NCBI GenBank assembly: GCA_041394885.1
Contig: JAWKHI010000003.1
Coordinates: 1 to 64,000 of the forward strand
Origin: DSOI01 sp041394885
Lineage (GTDB): Bacteria > Acidobacteriota > Terriglobia > Bryobacterales > Bryobacteraceae
DNA: 64,000 nucleotides
Direction: 5' to 3'
Every line of letters starts with the position of its first letter. The stretch's first letter is position 1. A program made the translations under genes and the position numbers. The notes below the pieces were generated by a model. That model was not told the DNA's origin. It did not search any database and saw only the letters and a list, made by a program, of their open reading frames with translations. Positions 33,655 through 42,903 of this stretch are shown piece after piece.

Positions 33655-35082
33655 GTGTCTTCCGCCTCCTATGACCTGATCGTGCTGGGCTCGGGTCCGG
33701 CCGGTGAAAAAGGCGCCTCCACCGCCGCGCAGTTCGGCAAGCGGGTCGCGATCGTCGAGCGCGATCCTCATGTAGGAGGGGCGTCGACCAACACGGGCAC
33801 CATCCCATCGAAGACGCTCCGCGAAACAGCGCTGGCGCTTTCCGGACTCCGCGCCCGCAACCTGTACGGCGTGGACCTGTCGCTGCGCCGCGAGGCCACC
33901 GTGGCCGATTTCCTCTATCACGAAAGTCAGGTGAAGGCGAGCGAACGGAAGCGGATCCAAACCACCATCGACCGCGACCGGATCGACCTGATTCACGGAG
34001 CCGGTTCGTTCACCGGTCCGCACACGCTCGAGGTGACGACGCCCGGGGGAACCACGACGCTCGAAGGAGGAACGATCCTGATCGCGACCGGTTCGGCGCC
34101 GGTCCAGCCGCCCGAGTTCTGCTTTCCGGACCCCCGGGTGCATGACTCCGATGAGATCCTGGCGCTCGAGAGGATCCCGGCCAAATTAGCGGTGATCGGA
34201 GCGGGCGTTATCGGCAGCGAGTACGCGTGCACGTTCGCCGCGCTGGGAAGCGAGGTGCATCTGCTCGACCGGCGGGATTTGATTCTGCCTTTTCTCGACC
34301 GCGAACTCTCGCTGACGTTCGAGAATTCGCTCCCTCGGCTCAACATCCGGTACTACAAGAACGAGCGTGTGTCGTCATGCACGCCGGGCCCGGCCGATGG
34401 CGCGATCGCGCTGCGCTGCGAATCCGGCTTGACGCTCGAGGTGGACCAGGTGCTGGTGGCCGCTGGGCGCCGCAGCAACACGGCGCACCTGAACCTGGAG
34501 GCGGCGGGGGTGGCGACGGGGGATCGAGGACTGATCCCGGTGAACGAATTCTACCGGACCAATGTGGACCACATCTACGCGGCAGGCGACGTGATCGGAT
34601 TTCCGGCACTGGCGGCGACTTCGGCCGAGCAGGCGCGCATCGCGGTGTGGCACGCGTTTCAATTGGGGATCCGGTTCGACATGTCGCCGATGTTGCCGAC
34701 CGGCATCTACACGATTCCCGAGATCAGCATGGTGGGCGAAACCGAAGAGGCGCTGCAGGAGAAGAAGATCGAGTACGTCACGGGGCGGGCCGCCTACGCC
34801 GACAATGCGCGCGGGGAAATCATCGGAGATTCGGCGGGCTTTCTGAAACTGTTATGCGCCAAGCCAGGAGGCAAGATTCTGGGAGTACATGTGATCGGGG
34901 AGCAGGCATCGGAGGTGGTGCATATCGGACTGATGGCGATGATCACCGGGAGCGAGGTGGACGTGTTCAACCGGACCTGCTTCAACTATCCGACGCTCGG
35001 GGACCTGTACAAGACGGCCGCCTATGACGCGATGCTGAAGCTGCACGCGATGCCGGGTGCGCCGGGGGGCATTGTTTATTGA
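33655..35082 (+). CDS. sthA: Si-specific soluble NAD(P)+ transhydrogenase
   Basis: 475-residue flavoprotein of the pyridine nucleotide-disulfide oxidoreductase superfamily that transfers hydride between NADPH and NAD+. N-terminal FAD motif G-S-G-P-A-G-E-K-G-A; the redox-cysteine region reads G-G-A-S-T-N-T-G-T-I-P-S-K-T, i.e. without the C-x4-C disulfide, which is the diagnostic difference of SthA from lipoamide dehydrogenase and relatives. NAD-binding G-A-G-V-I-G-S-E-Y and C-terminal dimerisation domain are complete. Start is GTG 33655; gag at 33649-33651 may act as a weak ribosome binding site. Confidence 0.93.
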   Translation: MSSASYDLIVLGSGPAGEKGASTAAQFGKRVAIVERDPHVGGASTNTGTIPSKTLRETALALSGLRARNLYGVDLSLRREATVADFLYHESQVKASERKRIQTTIDRDRIDLIHGAGSFTGPHTLEVTTPGGTTTLEGGTILIATGSAPVQPPEFCFPDPRVHDSDEILALERIPAKLAVIGAGVIGSEYACTFAALGSEVHLLDRRDLILPFLDRELSLTFENSLPRLNIRYYKNERVSSCTPGPADGAIALRCESGLTLEVDQVLVAAGRRSNTAHLNLEAAGVATGDRGLIPVNEFYRTNVDHIYAAGDVIGFPALAATSAEQARIAVWHAFQLGIRFDMSPMLPTGIYTIPEISMVGETEEALQEKKIEYVTGRAAYADNARGEIIGDSAGFLKLLCAKPGGKILGVHVIGEQASEVVHIGLMAMITGSEVDVFNRTCFNYPTLGDLYKTAAYDAMLKLHAMPGAPGGIVY

Positions 35083-35151
35083 CAGGGGGGTGCTGACGGG
35101 GCCTGTTCGAGGCGCGAATGGAGAGTGGAGCATCGACAGGCGCGCCGGAGG

Positions 35152-35204
35152 GAGAAAAAGACGAACGAGGGCGCCGCCGTTGCCGGCGGGCGTCCTCGTT
35201 GCTC
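35152..35204 (-). terminator. Terminator downstream of small His/Lys-rich peptide gene
   Basis: A long GC-rich stem (acgagggcgccgccg / cggcgggcgtcctcgt, loop ttgc) followed on the minus strand by tcgtctttttctc. It can terminate the minus-strand peptide gene; the hairpin also lies after sthA on the other strand. Confidence 0.7.
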
Positions 35205-35233
35205 TCTCTCCAACTGCAATGTCGCCGGCCAGC

Positions 35234-35395
35234 CTACTTGTGGCCTTCCTTGTGATCGCCTTTGTGGTCGCCCTTGTGGTCGTCCTTCTTGTCTTCTTTG
35301 TGATCTTTCTTGTGATCGTCGTTGGCCGCCAAGGCGAAATTGGACGCACCAACGAGCATTCCCATTGCGATCATCATGGCCTGAAGCTTCTTCAT
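35234..35395 (-). CDS. 53-residue secreted His/Lys/Asp-rich peptide
   Basis: ATG at 35395 with a gaggag ribosome binding site about 10 bp upstream; TAG at 35236. The protein is a signal peptide (M-K-K-L-Q-A-M-M-I-A-M-G-M-L-V-G-A-S-N-F-A-L-A-A) and a mature part of about 29 residues made almost entirely of D, H, K, E and G in a repeating D-H-K pattern. Six histidines spaced 4 to 5 apart suggest metal binding in the periplasm. Its own terminator follows. Too short for most gene callers; convergent with sthA. Confidence 0.75.
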   Translation of the reverse strand: MKKLQAMMIAMGMLVGASNFALAANDDHKKDHKEDKKDDHKGDHKGDHKEGHK

Positions 35396-35530
35396 CTGTG
35401 TCTGGCTCCTCGTGTAGGTTAAGGTTTTCGTCGCCGGACAGCCCCGGGGGGCCGTCCGCTCTCAAATTCCTCATCGGAGACGATGGGCGAAGCGATAGCG
35501 AATAATTCCGAATACCGGCGCCGGTGGCGG

Positions 35531-36712
35531 TCAGCTTCTCGATATCAGTGACGAGAAGATGGACGTCCACGAGGATTTCTTCTTCGCGGTCTCGCCCTGC
35601 GCGCCCTTGGGCGGTTCGAATAACTGATTGGCGAGCGCGGCCAGACTCTTGCCGAAGCCGCTGCTGGGGCTGATCGGCTTGCCTTCCATCAGGGCTCGCT
35701 GCACGGACTCGTAGTCGCTCGGGATGATGCGGAATACCTTGTTGCGGAGTGCGGTTTCGATGGCTTCCTGATTGAGGCCGACATCGGGGTTGTACCGGTT
35801 GACCACCAGACGGATTCTGGATTTGTCGACACCCTGGGCAGAGAGATGCTGGAGCGCCCGCTGGGTGGACCGCAGGGCTGGGAGTTCGTTGGTGGTGACG
35901 AGGAGGATTTCGTCCGATTGCGCGAGGATCGACTGCGACCAGCGGGTGAACGGATTGCTCAAATCGAGAATGACGTAGTCATACGCCTGGCGGCAGAACT
36001 CGACTACCTCGCGCGGATCCGGGAGATCATGCACGGCGTCCATGGCGTTTTCCGGCGACAAGAGAACGTCGACGCCCTTGTGTTGGGTGACCATGCCGCG
36101 CCACAAATCGGCGTCGAGGTTACCGGCGCGGCTGAGCGCGTCGAGGAAGCTGTAGTTGGACTTGACCTTGAGCAGAAACGAGAGCGTTCCGGCGGTGGGA
36201 TCGAGGTCGGCGAGCAGAATCGTCTTCGCGCCCGTGCGCTTGGCCTGAAACACGAGGCTGCTGGCGAGGGTGCTGGCGCCGCAAGCGCCCTTTACCGGGA
36301 TCACCGAAAGAATGGTTCCAGTACCGATCGAGCCGGGGCCGGAACTGAATGCGCGCTCCATTACCGGCTGGAGCTGTTCGACCGAGAAGGGCTGAAGGAG
36401 GAACTCGGCGGCGCCCTGGCGCAGCGCCCGTAGAATGAGGTCGGAGTTGTTGGCGGAAAGCAGAGCGACGATGACGGTGGATGGCGACGACTGCCCCATG
36501 TCGGCAAGCAGGGCGAGCGACTTCTCCTGATCAGAGGTGACGTCGACAAAGCAAAGGGGACGCGTCTGACTCAGCAGTTGGGATACGGTTTTCCGGTCCG
36601 GGTACTGCGTCACCTGCTCCACCGATGCGGACGGGTAGTGCTGGCTCAAAAGGGGGATGAGGTCCCCCATGAGACGGCGTTCAGGACAGATGACGAGAAT
36701 ATTCTTTGACAC
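35531..36712 (-). CDS. CpaE-like pilus assembly ATPase
   Basis: 393 residues from GTG 36712. N-terminal pseudo-receiver domain (about 1-125) and a C-terminal MinD/ParA-type P-loop domain with the deviant Walker A K-G-A-C-G-A-S-T (typical K-G-G-x-G-x-T), the switch D-L-D-P-T-A-G-T and V-I-L-D-L-S-N-P. This matches CpaE/TadZ, which localises the Tad pilus machinery. No other tad/cpa genes are in the window. Alternative start ATG 36760 would add an unconserved basic stretch. Confidence 0.82.
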   Translation of the reverse strand: MSKNILVICPERRLMGDLIPLLSQHYPSASVEQVTQYPDRKTVSQLLSQTRPLCFVDVTSDQEKSLALLADMGQSSPSTVIVALLSANNSDLILRALRQGAAEFLLQPFSVEQLQPVMERAFSSGPGSIGTGTILSVIPVKGACGASTLASSLVFQAKRTGAKTILLADLDPTAGTLSFLLKVKSNYSFLDALSRAGNLDADLWRGMVTQHKGVDVLLSPENAMDAVHDLPDPREVVEFCRQAYDYVILDLSNPFTRWSQSILAQSDEILLVTTNELPALRSTQRALQHLSAQGVDKSRIRLVVNRYNPDVGLNQEAIETALRNKVFRIIPSDYESVQRALMEGKPISPSSGFGKSLAALANQLFEPPKGAQGETAKKKSSWTSIFSSLISRS

Positions 36713-37266
36713 TGCCGCTTTCCAAGACACCTTTCTCCGGCGCAGTGGGCTGGCCAAGTGCATGCGCAGCCGCTCGAGGACCGTCACCTCCTTGCTCGCC
36801 GCCACCTCCCGCCACAAACAGTACGGGGTGCGGCAACCAACAACGGCGATGTGGTGCCTGAACCGGGTTCGAGTGTATTAACTTCCTCATGCCTACATCG
36901 GCTGAGTACCGGAAAAACCTGAGAGTTGTGGAGGGGGAGTTCCACTAAAACTTGCAGAACGCGCTGCCGCCGGGCGGCCGTGGTATCCGAGGCCGGCCGG
37001 TCCGCCACAGCCGGTATCTGGCGCCAAGGGGCACGCTCGAGGATTCCGGAGCGAGAATCAGCCTGCCCGAGATCATACTCCGCGTCTAGTCCGAAGAGGA
37101 TTGAGAAGGAGATAGGAAGAACTGGAAAAGGAATATGCTACCCACCACGATGTCATCGAATTTCCGCATCGCCTCAGCCACGGCCAGAAGACGCGGCGCG
37201 CCGCCCATGCTGCCGGTTCAGTCCGGCCTTTGCTCGCAAACCGCGGCCCACCCGGCGCGCAAGCAC
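36713..37266. other. Intergenic region, divergent promoters
   Basis: Between the minus-strand CpaE-like gene and the plus-strand response regulator. Short frames on both strands look like shadows. No RNA gene recognised. Confidence 0.4.
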
Positions 37267-37351
37267 GTGGCCGTTTGCGACACGCAGCTCAATCACGGCG
37301 GAAGGAGTGCAGCTCGCTCAGCGGATGCACCGACCTTGACTTCCTGGGGCG

Positions 37352-37897
37352 GTGGGAGGGTTGGCGGAAGCACTCGACCTGGTGCGGGACCGGCGGCCGG
37401 ACCTCATCATTGTCGACAAATCGTTCGGATCGCAAACCCTGCTGCAGTGGCTCGGAGAGATGCGGGCTACGCACGCATCCACGTCGGTGGTGGTGTGGGG
37501 CAACTCGATCACCGAACCGGAAGCGCTGCGGCTACTGCAATCGGGCGTGCGCGGAATTCTGCGGAAGAACGCCGACCGGGACACGCTGATCACGTGCCTG
37601 CGTTCGGTGGCGGGCGGGGTGAATTGGATGGAGGACACCCTGTTCCGGGAGACGCCGCGGGCGGACCGGTACCCACGGTCGGAATTGACGCCGCGCGAGC
37701 AGCAGGTGCTCGAGCTGGTGGAGCAGGGTCTCAAGAACAAAGAGATCGCGCGGGAGCTGGGCATCCGGCCGGGCACGGTCAAGATCCATCTGAAGCACAT
37801 TTTCGAGAAAACGGGAGTCCGGGGGCGGTACGGATTGGCACTGACCGGACTGCGCGAAAAGGGTGGGCTGGATCGCTCCTTCGGCGCGCGGGATTAG
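37352..37897 (+). CDS. LuxR/NarL-type response regulator (N-terminus frameshifted)
   Basis: The open part (181 residues) has most of a receiver-like domain (R-R-P-D-L-I-I-V-D-K at about 14-23) and a LuxR helix-turn-helix: E-L-T-P-R-E-Q-Q-V-L-E-L-V-E-Q-G-L-K-N-K-E-I-A-R-E-L-G. The receiver N-terminus is missing from this frame but can be pieced together upstream from three frames: V-A-V-C-D-T-Q at 37267, I-T-A-E-G-V-Q-L-A at 37292, and S-G-C-T-D-L-D-F-L-G at 37318. Three one-base indels are needed within about 100 bp, so either the sequence is wrong here or the gene is broken. The cysteine in the phosphoacceptor-side pocket region replaces the usual acidic residues. Confidence 0.78.
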   Translation: MGGLAEALDLVRDRRPDLIIVDKSFGSQTLLQWLGEMRATHASTSVVVWGNSITEPEALRLLQSGVRGILRKNADRDTLITCLRSVAGGVNWMEDTLFRETPRADRYPRSELTPREQQVLELVEQGLKNKEIARELGIRPGTVKIHLKHIFEKTGVRGRYGLALTGLREKGGLDRSFGARD

Positions 37898-37950
37898 TAG
37901 GCTCGCGCGACGGGAGAGTCCCCCGAGTCCCTCGCTGGCCCGGATGGGCC

Positions 37951-40422
37951 TCAATCGGCGCGGAGAGACGCCACCGGATCCACCCGGGTGGCGCGCCGCG
38001 CGGGGGCCCAACATGCCCCCAGCGTAACAGCGGTGAGAATCGCCACCGTGGCCGCCAGCGGCGCCCAATGGAACTCGCCCAATCCGGCCGCGAACAGCCC
38101 CCGCAGCGTCCGTGCGAGAATGCCGCCCAGCACCGCTCCCACCGCCAGGCCGGTCAAAACGAGACGCATCCCCTGACGCAAGACCAGCCAGATCACCTGC
38201 GTGCTTTCGGCGCCGAGCGCCATCCGGATACCGAATTCACTGGTCCGCTGCGCCACCGCGTACGTCATGACGCTGAAGATACCGGTGGCGGCCAATCCCA
38301 ACGCCACCGCCGCGAACAGGCCGAGCAGCAGCGCCAGAAAGCGCGGCCTGGCGCGAGCGGTGGCAATGGCGTCTTCGAGCGGGCGCACCTGCGCCAAAGG
38401 GAGGGAGGCGTCAATCCCGCGCAGCGCATCCCGCACGGGCCCGAGAACCGGCCACGGATCGACACTTTGGCTTTTGACGAGCAGAGTAGCCGATCGCGAG
38501 TTAGGCGCCTGGGGGAAGGAGAAGAACAACTCGGGGCCAGCCGGCCGGTCCAGGCCCTGATTCTTGATGTCCCTTACGACGCCGACGATGGTGAACCAGG
38601 GTGAATCGTCGCTGGGACGCCCATCCGGCTTCACGCGCTTTCCGATGGCGCTCGCTTCGCCGTAAAAATGCCGCGCGAAGCTTTGGTTGACGACCAGCAC
38701 AGGCGGCGCCCCATCCCCGTCGCGCGCTTCGAAGGTGCGGCCCTCCACCGCCGGTACGCCGAGGAGCTCGAACGATCCGGGCGAAGCGGAGTTCCAATAG
38801 TCGACGTTGTGGATGGGCCCGCCCGGTTTGGGAACCAGCCCCTCGATAAACGTGTCGTTGGCGTCAACGGGCCGGTTGGGCGGCAGCGCGGCCACCACCG
38901 ACGCCGAAGCAACGCCGGGCAGTTGCCTCACTCGTTCGAGCGCCGCGGTCCAGAATCGCCGCCGGGCGGCGAGATCGGGATAGTCCTGCGCGGAGAGAGA
39001 GATGCGCATGGAGAGCACTCCCTCGGTCCGGATGCCGGGATCGGTGTGAGTGAGCCGCCAGAACCCTTCGACGAGAATGGCGGCGCCGGCCAAAAGCATG
39101 AGAGCCAGCCCGATTTCGCCCGCCACCAGTGCGCTCCTCAGCCAGTGCGCCTCGCGGGTGGGCGTGGTGCGGCCGCCGGCCGATTTCAAAGTTTCAAACA
39201 GCCGGGTCCGGACGGTCTGGGCAAGCGGAGCCAGCGCAAAGACCACGCCAGTGGCGAGAGCGGCCGCCAGCGCCACGAGCAAGACGGAGCCGTCGAGGTG
39301 CACTTCGGCGGCGCGGGGAATATTGTCGCCGCCGGCGCGCAGAATCAATCGGAGCAAGACGAAGGCAAGCACGAGTCCGAGCGCCGCGCCGCCGAGGGAG
39401 AGCAGGACGCCTTCGATCAGGAATTGACGCAGGAGGCCGGCCGTGGATGCGCCCATGGCCTGCCGGAGAGCCACTTCCCGCTGGCGGGTTTGGGCCCGGG
39501 CCAGCAACAGATTGGCAACGTTGCCGCAGGCGATCAGCAGTACGAGAAACGTGGCGCCGAGCATGAGAAGCATGGCGGGACGCACGTCGCCGACGGTTTC
39601 CTCGAGCAGCGGAAACGCCGCCAGGGTGTGCGTCTGCGGGTTGAAACGGTGGCGGCGCGGACCGTCCTGTTCGCCGTAAGCCTGTTCGAGCCGGTCCAGA
39701 TCGGTGGAGGCCTGGGCAGGGGTCACGCCCGGTTTCCGCCTTGCGAGCAGAGAGAGGCGGTGGTTGCCCCAGCGGGAAAGATCGGCGGCGGAGAAGGCGA
39801 GCGGCGCCCAGAGCTCGGCCGGCTCAGAGTCGCCCGGGGGGAACTCGAAGCCGCGTGGCATAACGCCAATGACGGTGGCCTTGGCGCCGTCGAGGAGCAC
39901 CTGGCGGCCCAAGGCGCCGGGTTCGCCTCCAAAAGCACCCTGCCACAAGCCGTAGGAGAGCACGACGGTGGGTGGCGCGCCTTCCTGGGTGTCCGCTTCG
40001 GTGAAAGTGCGGCCGCGCAATGGGGCCACGCCGAGTGTTTGGAACAGGGTTCCTGTGACCGAGGCGCCGTTGACGCGGACCGGGTCGCGGCCGGAGGGGG
40101 AGAGATTCACGCCGCCGGGCTGCCAGGCGTCCAGTGTTTCAAAGGCGTTGTTATCCCGGCGGAGGGCATCGAATTCGGGAGGCGAGATCCAGAAACGCCA
40201 CATCCCGCCACCGGTCCAGGTGGGCCACTCCGAATAGACGCGCATCAGGCTCTGGGAGTCTTTGTACGGGAGCGGACGCAAAACCACTGCATTGACAACG
40301 CTGAAGATCGCCGAGGTAGCGCCGATGCCGAGGGCAAGACAGGTGAGCGCGGCCGCGGTGAAAACGGGCGCGCGCCGGAGTTGGCGGATGGCGAATCGAA
40401 GGTCGGCTCCGAGATTGCGCAT
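37951..40422 (-). CDS. ADOP-family ABC transporter permease (MacB/FtsX type)
   Basis: 823 residues. Two MacB-type periplasmic core domains and two FtsX-type four-helix permease domains in one chain, the arrangement of the acidobacterial duplicated orphan permeases (ADOP, TIGR03434). N-terminal D-L-R-F-A-I-R-Q-L-R-R-A-P-V-F-T and A-L-G-I-G-A-T-S-A-I-F are the family start; near the C-terminus L-A-A-T-G-I-F-S-V-M-T-Y and R-T-S-E-F-G-I-R-M-A-L-G-A are typical FtsX segments. No ATPase gene is adjacent, as is normal for this family. Probably an efflux or envelope-stress function. Confidence 0.92.
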   Translation of the reverse strand: MRNLGADLRFAIRQLRRAPVFTAAALTCLALGIGATSAIFSVVNAVVLRPLPYKDSQSLMRVYSEWPTWTGGGMWRFWISPPEFDALRRDNNAFETLDAWQPGGVNLSPSGRDPVRVNGASVTGTLFQTLGVAPLRGRTFTEADTQEGAPPTVVLSYGLWQGAFGGEPGALGRQVLLDGAKATVIGVMPRGFEFPPGDSEPAELWAPLAFSAADLSRWGNHRLSLLARRKPGVTPAQASTDLDRLEQAYGEQDGPRRHRFNPQTHTLAAFPLLEETVGDVRPAMLLMLGATFLVLLIACGNVANLLLARAQTRQREVALRQAMGASTAGLLRQFLIEGVLLSLGGAALGLVLAFVLLRLILRAGGDNIPRAAEVHLDGSVLLVALAAALATGVVFALAPLAQTVRTRLFETLKSAGGRTTPTREAHWLRSALVAGEIGLALMLLAGAAILVEGFWRLTHTDPGIRTEGVLSMRISLSAQDYPDLAARRRFWTAALERVRQLPGVASASVVAALPPNRPVDANDTFIEGLVPKPGGPIHNVDYWNSASPGSFELLGVPAVEGRTFEARDGDGAPPVLVVNQSFARHFYGEASAIGKRVKPDGRPSDDSPWFTIVGVVRDIKNQGLDRPAGPELFFSFPQAPNSRSATLLVKSQSVDPWPVLGPVRDALRGIDASLPLAQVRPLEDAIATARARPRFLALLLGLFAAVALGLAATGIFSVMTYAVAQRTSEFGIRMALGAESTQVIWLVLRQGMRLVLTGLAVGAVLGGILARTLRGLFAAGLGEFHWAPLAATVAILTAVTLGACWAPARRATRVDPVASLRAD

Positions 40423-40478
40423 GTCACCTGGGATTCAAAGAAGTGATACGTCCGAACGGCTGATTCGTTCCGGAATTT

Positions 40479-41633
40479 CTACCCGATCGCGACGATGGCG
40501 GCGCTCACCGGGCGAGACCCCACCGGGATCATCGTGAGAGCAGGCGCCGCAGGGGCGGCCGAGGGCCTGCGGGCGGAGAGGTTGGCCAATCGAAGAACGG
40601 AGATGTCGCCGGAGGCGCGGTTGAGAACGAGCGCGAAGGCGCCATCGGGCGTGACCGCGATCGCCGTCGGCTCCTTCCCCGTCGGCGCCACGGCGAGAAC
40701 CCGCTGATTGCGCCCGTTGACGATCGTCACGTTGTTGGTTTCGGGATTGGCAACCAGGATCTGGTTGGCGGGCGAGACAGCGACGAAGCCCGGGGAGCGG
40801 CCCGCGAGCACCGTTCCGCGAACTTCGGTGAGATACGGGAATACCGTCACCAACGCGTCGGACCCCTCACCGGTGAGGTGCACTTCGCCGCCATCGGGTT
40901 TGACGCAGTAGTGACGCGGGCGCAGACCTAACGCCAGGCGGACCACCACCTTACGGGTGGCCATGTCGATCACCCACAGCTCGCCGGATTCCCGATCGGC
41001 CACCATCACGCTGCGGCCGTCTTTGCGGAAAGTGACCAAGCCCAAGTCCAGCGCAGTTCCCCGGGCCGCATCGACGCCGAGTTGGATGCGCTCCGGGCGG
41101 CCGGACCGGGGGCGGATCAAGGCGAGCGCTCCCGCCATGGCCACCGCGGCGACTTCACGGCCCTCGGGGACGGCGACGTCGATCGAATTGGCTTTTGCAG
41201 GCAGGGACCACTGCCCTTCCACCCGATGGGTCTCCAAATTGATGCGGACGGCCTTTTGCTCCTCGCAGAGAATCCAAAGGGAAGACGCATCCGGAGCCAG
41301 GCACATCGCGGTTCCGTGGGCAGGGAGCCGGATACGGCCAGCCACCGCGAGGGCCCGGCCGCTGATCAGGACGAGTTCCGCGGTTTCCGGCACGAGCACG
41401 TAGACGAGCGGCCGGCGCGGGTCCGCCACGACGGCGGTGGGATTACCGGCGAGGCCGATGTGACGGACGACGGCAAAGGCGGTCAAATCGACGGCAGCGA
41501 CGGCCTTGCCATCGGAGTTGGCGATGAAGGCGACGCCGGGAAACCCGGCCACGCGGTCCCGCCGGCCGCACGCGGCGCTGCAGGCGGAAGCGGCGATGAC
41601 GGCATGATCGATGAAGGAACGTCGCGTCAGCAT
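40479..41633 (-). CDS. YVTN-type beta-propeller protein, TAT-like signal
   Basis: 384 residues. The N-terminus reads M-L-T-R-R-S-F-I-D-H-A-V-I-A-A-S-A-C-S-A-A-C, a twin-arginine-like signal with a possible lipobox. The rest is a repeat structure with V-A-V-S-P/T-P-D-G-type blades, e.g. F-I-A-N-S-D-G-K-A-V-A-A-V-D and A-I-A-V-T-P-D-G-A-F-A-L-V-L-N. Such YVTN propellers occur in many surface and cytochrome-associated proteins. No catalytic motif. Confidence 0.8.
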   Translation of the reverse strand: MLTRRSFIDHAVIAASACSAACGRRDRVAGFPGVAFIANSDGKAVAAVDLTAFAVVRHIGLAGNPTAVVADPRRPLVYVLVPETAELVLISGRALAVAGRIRLPAHGTAMCLAPDASSLWILCEEQKAVRINLETHRVEGQWSLPAKANSIDVAVPEGREVAAVAMAGALALIRPRSGRPERIQLGVDAARGTALDLGLVTFRKDGRSVMVADRESGELWVIDMATRKVVVRLALGLRPRHYCVKPDGGEVHLTGEGSDALVTVFPYLTEVRGTVLAGRSPGFVAVSPANQILVANPETNNVTIVNGRNQRVLAVAPTGKEPTAIAVTPDGAFALVLNRASGDISVLRLANLSARRPSAAPAAPALTMIPVGSRPVSAAIVAIG

Positions 41634-41716
41634 GGCCTCAATCCCTGATAATATTGTATGTTGGAATGAACGATCCGCCCCGGGCGCGGTGTCAATAATA
41701 AGAGCAGTTTCCCCCC

Positions 41717-42187
41717 ATGGACGATCTCAAGAAAAAGTTGCAGGATGAAGTACAGCTTCTCGAACGTGAGTTGCACGTGGATTTGCCGCGGGAGATTTCC
41801 CGCGCGCGTGCGCTCGGCGATTTGAGCGAGAACGCCGAGTATCACGCAGCCAAGGAACGGCAGCGGCTGGTGGATTCCCGGCTGTCGCAACTCAAGTCCC
41901 GGCTTCGAGATATGTCTATGGTGGATATGACCAAGATCCCGCATGGCCGAGTGGGTTTGGGCTCGATGGTGGTGGTGCTCGACACCAGGAAAGACGAGGA
42001 GATCAACTACAAGCTGGTGTTGAGCGAGGAGGCCGACGCCAGCAATGGCTGGATATCGACCACGTCGCCGATCGGCCGTGGATTGCTCGGCAAGGAAGTG
42101 GGAGATTCGGTGCGAATCGTGATCCCGGGCGGCGTCAAGGAGTTTGAGATCCTGAAACTGGTTACCATCCACGAGCAGACGAAATAG
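41717..42187 (+). CDS. greA: Transcription elongation factor GreA
   Basis: 156 residues. N-terminal coiled coil with the signature A-R-A-L-G-D-L-S-E-N-A-E-Y-H-A-A-K, which includes the tip acidic residues D and E that stimulate transcript cleavage by RNA polymerase. C-terminal FKBP-like domain ends G-K-E-V-G-D-S-V-R-I. It precedes the phosphatidyltransferase gene by 71 bp. Confidence 0.95.
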   Translation: MDDLKKKLQDEVQLLERELHVDLPREISRARALGDLSENAEYHAAKERQRLVDSRLSQLKSRLRDMSMVDMTKIPHGRVGLGSMVVVLDTRKDEEINYKLVLSEEADASNGWISTTSPIGRGLLGKEVGDSVRIVIPGGVKEFEILKLVTIHEQTK

Positions 42188-42258
42188 GCACAGTGAAGGA
42201 ACAGGCCCTGTGTTACTCTGGACCGGTTGGTACTACGCTGAGGTAAAGCCGTAACGTC

Positions 42259-42900
42259 ATGACCTATACAAAAGCGATCGGAGTTGCCTGCGACACCATC
42301 ATCAGCCGGATCGTATGGGTTCTTTCGGTTCTGCGAATCCATCCGAATGTGCTGACGGCGGTGGGACTGGGGATCAACATCATCAGTGCGGCGTATCTGG
42401 CCAAAGGAAACTTCTGGGTGGGCGGCTGGATCATGGTGGGTGCGTCGCTGTTTGACATGGTGGATGGCCGGGTGGCCCGTGAGACCAGTCAAGTGACGCG
42501 GTTCGGCGGCTTTCTCGACTCGGTTCTCGACCGCTATTCCGACCTCGCGCTGCTGATGGGGCTGCTCGTCTACTACGGCAGCATCAACCGGAGCCTGTAC
42601 GTGGTTCTGACGGCGGTGGTGATGACCACATCGGTCATGATCAGCTACACGCGGGCGCGCGCGGAAAACACGATACCGAAGTGCAAGGTGGGATTCATGG
42701 AGCGGCCCGAGCGGATGGTGCTGCTGATGATCGGCTCTTTGTTTGACCGGATGGCGCCAGTGCTTTGGGTGATCGCGGTGTTGGGGACGATTACGGTAAT
42801 CCACCGGATCGTTTACACCTACTGGCAGACCAAGCATCTGGAGAACGCACAGCTCCGGGCGGTGCCGCAAGCGGAGCCGGCGCGGCGCGCCGGGGCGTAG
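42259..42900 (+). CDS. CDP-alcohol phosphatidyltransferase
   Basis: 213 residues, several membrane helices. The full CDP-OH-P motif is present: D-G-R-V-A-R...G-G-F-L-D-S-V-L-D-R-Y-S-D, i.e. D-G-x2-A-R-x8-9-G-x3-D-x3-D with all four aspartates. Family members make phosphatidylglycerol phosphate, phosphatidylinositol phosphate or archaetidyl-type lipids; which acceptor alcohol is used here cannot be decided from the sequence. The tail is Pro/Ala-rich. Confidence 0.85.
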   Translation: MTYTKAIGVACDTIISRIVWVLSVLRIHPNVLTAVGLGINIISAAYLAKGNFWVGGWIMVGASLFDMVDGRVARETSQVTRFGGFLDSVLDRYSDLALLMGLLVYYGSINRSLYVVLTAVVMTTSVMISYTRARAENTIPKCKVGFMERPERMVLLMIGSLFDRMAPVLWVIAVLGTITVIHRIVYTYWQTKHLENAQLRAVPQAEPARRAGA

Positions 42901-42903
42901 CAC

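Noticed and set aside
37267..37351. Separate small gene upstream of the LuxR-type regulator
   Set aside because: The pieces line up as one receiver-domain N-terminus spread over three frames, not as an independent gene.
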